Assembly: GCA_938018185.1 (NCBI GenBank) | Contig: CALIIW010000053.1 | Span: 1 to 47,281, forward strand | Direction: 5' to 3' | From: an uncultured Saprospiraceae bacterium | GTDB lineage: Bacteria; Bacteroidota; Bacteroidia; Chitinophagales; Saprospiraceae | Length of the DNA: 47,281 nucleotides | Part shown: positions 46,634 through 47,281 of the stretch, one piece after another | How the letters are laid out: the number at the start of each line of letters is the position of its first letter | Numbering within the stretch: the first letter of the stretch is position 1 | Notes under the pieces: generated by a model | The model's database searches: none | Told to the model about the DNA's origin: nothing | Seen by the model: only the letters and a program-made list of their open reading frames with translations | Translations under genes and position numbers: made by a program

Positions 46634-46855
46634 AGCATTTTGTTTTATTGATATGGGCTAATATAATAAGTCGCAAATCTGCTGAATTGCTGCTAATGAG
46701 CCGTTCACATCTTCCTTTAATTTAATAAAAAATTAAATCGCAAATTATGGTATCTATCATCCTTATTCTGGTTTTAAAATCAGGCAAAAAGGATTATATT
46801 CTAAATTAATAAAATATTGGTATAAGAATAAATATTTTTTAAGATTTTGATATAA
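46634..46855. other. Intergenic region upstream of the giant gene
   Basis: 222 bp, very AT-rich, expected to carry the promoter of the 2834-residue gene. One A/T inverted repeat (TTTAATTT...AAATTAAA) is present. No convincing promoter match or gene was seen. Confidence 0.4.
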
Positions 46856-46893
46856 AAAAGCTGACAGTTCCATTAAGAGAACTGTCAGCTTTT
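46856..46893. terminator. Strong intrinsic terminator
   Basis: A perfect 14-bp stem (46856-46869 with 46880-46893; core GCTGACAGTT / AACTGTCAGC) with A- and T-runs at its two sides. It is 28 bp past the minus-strand stop at 46922, terminating that gene. Confidence 0.9.
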
Positions 46894-46921
46894 TTATAAA
46901 GTATAATTTTAAATTAGTTAT

Positions 46922-47281
46922 TTACTCTATCACAAATTTTCCGGAAGCTGTTGCTCCATTCTTTTCTATAATAGTATAAAAATGAATTCCAGTTGTTTTA
47001 CTTGGTGTATTCCAAATAGCGCTGCCTATCTGTTCTTTTTGCTCAGCGATCGTACGACCTAAGTTGTCAAAGATTATCAAGTCAAACACTTTGTCTGTAC
47101 TGTTACTCTTAAATGTAAAAACATCAGTACCTGGATTTGGAAATACTTGATAAGTCCCTTTTGTCAAATTTTCCGTTGAGACTACACTATCAAAAAGTTT
47201 TAGGTTGTCCAAAAGAACAAAATCATAGAGGCTATAATTGTCTGCAATGGTTGCCCCCTTATTTCCCGAAAGGGTAATCAC
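46922..47281 (-). CDS. C-terminal part of a T9SS cargo protein, type A sorting domain
   Basis: A partial minus-strand gene entering from the right edge; the GTG at the edge is not a real start. The visible 119 residues end with a type A sorting domain: YQVFPNPGTDVFTF, LIIFDNLGRTIAEQ, then GIHFYTI and the final basic-hydrophobic strand GKFVIE. The preceding SLYDFVLLDNLKLFD looks like the closing strand of a beta-sandwich or lectin-like domain. It lies upstream of, and in the same direction as, the giant adhesin gene but is separated by a strong terminator. Confidence 0.85.
   Translation of the reverse strand: MITLSGNKGATIADNYSLYDFVLLDNLKLFDSVVSTENLTKGTYQVFPNPGTDVFTFKSNSTDKVFDLIIFDNLGRTIAEQKEQIGSAIWNTPSKTTGIHFYTIIEKNGATASGKFVIE

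Overview
The window is a low-GC stretch of a Bacteroidota chromosome, probably from the Saprospiria or a related gliding lineage. That placement is inferred from four things seen together: very large secreted proteins with type IX secretion system (T9SS) C-terminal sorting domains of both the gliding-motility (type B) and PNPxxD-like (type A) kinds, a PorP/SprF partner, the futalosine-pathway menaquinone enzyme MqnC, and TAnnTTTG-type promoter elements. No rRNA, tRNA, CRISPR array, transposase or phage gene was seen.

Layout, left to right. (1) 1-7.8 kb: the 3' part of a giant cysteine-rich adhesin (HYR-like repeats, then 26 exactly phased 51-residue repeats, then a T9SS sorting domain) followed by its PorP/SprF-type outer-membrane partner. 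(2) 7.8-12.7 kb, minus strand: the translation/transcription cluster rimP-nusA-infB, with a strong terminator-like hairpin between nusA and infB. (3) 12.7-15.1 kb: a predicted 48-residue protein, a near-leaderless mqnC, and a 158-bp imperfect palindrome. (4) 15.1-20.2 kb: a LytTR response regulator with its beta-propeller sensor kinase, and a quinone-oxidoreductase-like enzyme. (5) 20.2-20.9 kb: a decayed lipoprotein pseudogene and a REP-like intergenic repeat. (6) 20.9-25.2 kb: ybeY, an RsbW-like ATPase, and a 1113-residue membrane-anchored coiled-coil protein of the DUF4175 type. (7) 25.4-28 kb: a lipoprotein and a fibronectin-type T9SS cargo protein. (8) 28-31.7 kb, minus strand: a compact operon of an Omp85-like barrel, NAD kinase, a cyclase/formamidase-family enzyme and a TPR-like membrane protein. 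(9) 31.8-34.6 kb, minus strand: ECF sigma factor, an 86-residue protein, an MscS-like channel and a DUF3078 outer-membrane protein. (10) 34.8-36.8 kb: an M28 peptidase and hypoxanthine phosphoribosyltransferase. (11) 36.9-38.1 kb: a two-gene arsR-DUF6428 module with two copies of an 18-bp perfect palindrome upstream. (12) 38.1-47.3 kb, minus strand: a 2834-residue T9SS adhesin built from three super-modules, and the C-terminus of a further T9SS cargo protein.

The main theme is the cell surface: four T9SS cargo proteins, one PorP/SprF partner, an Omp85-like barrel, a DUF3078 barrel, an MscS-like channel and an ECF sigma factor lie among housekeeping genes. The most unusual sequence structures are the exactly phased 51-residue repeat array, the duplicated palindromic operator of the transporter-less ars-type module, the three-fold super-module of the 2834-residue protein, the long palindrome after mqnC, and the decayed lipoprotein gene.
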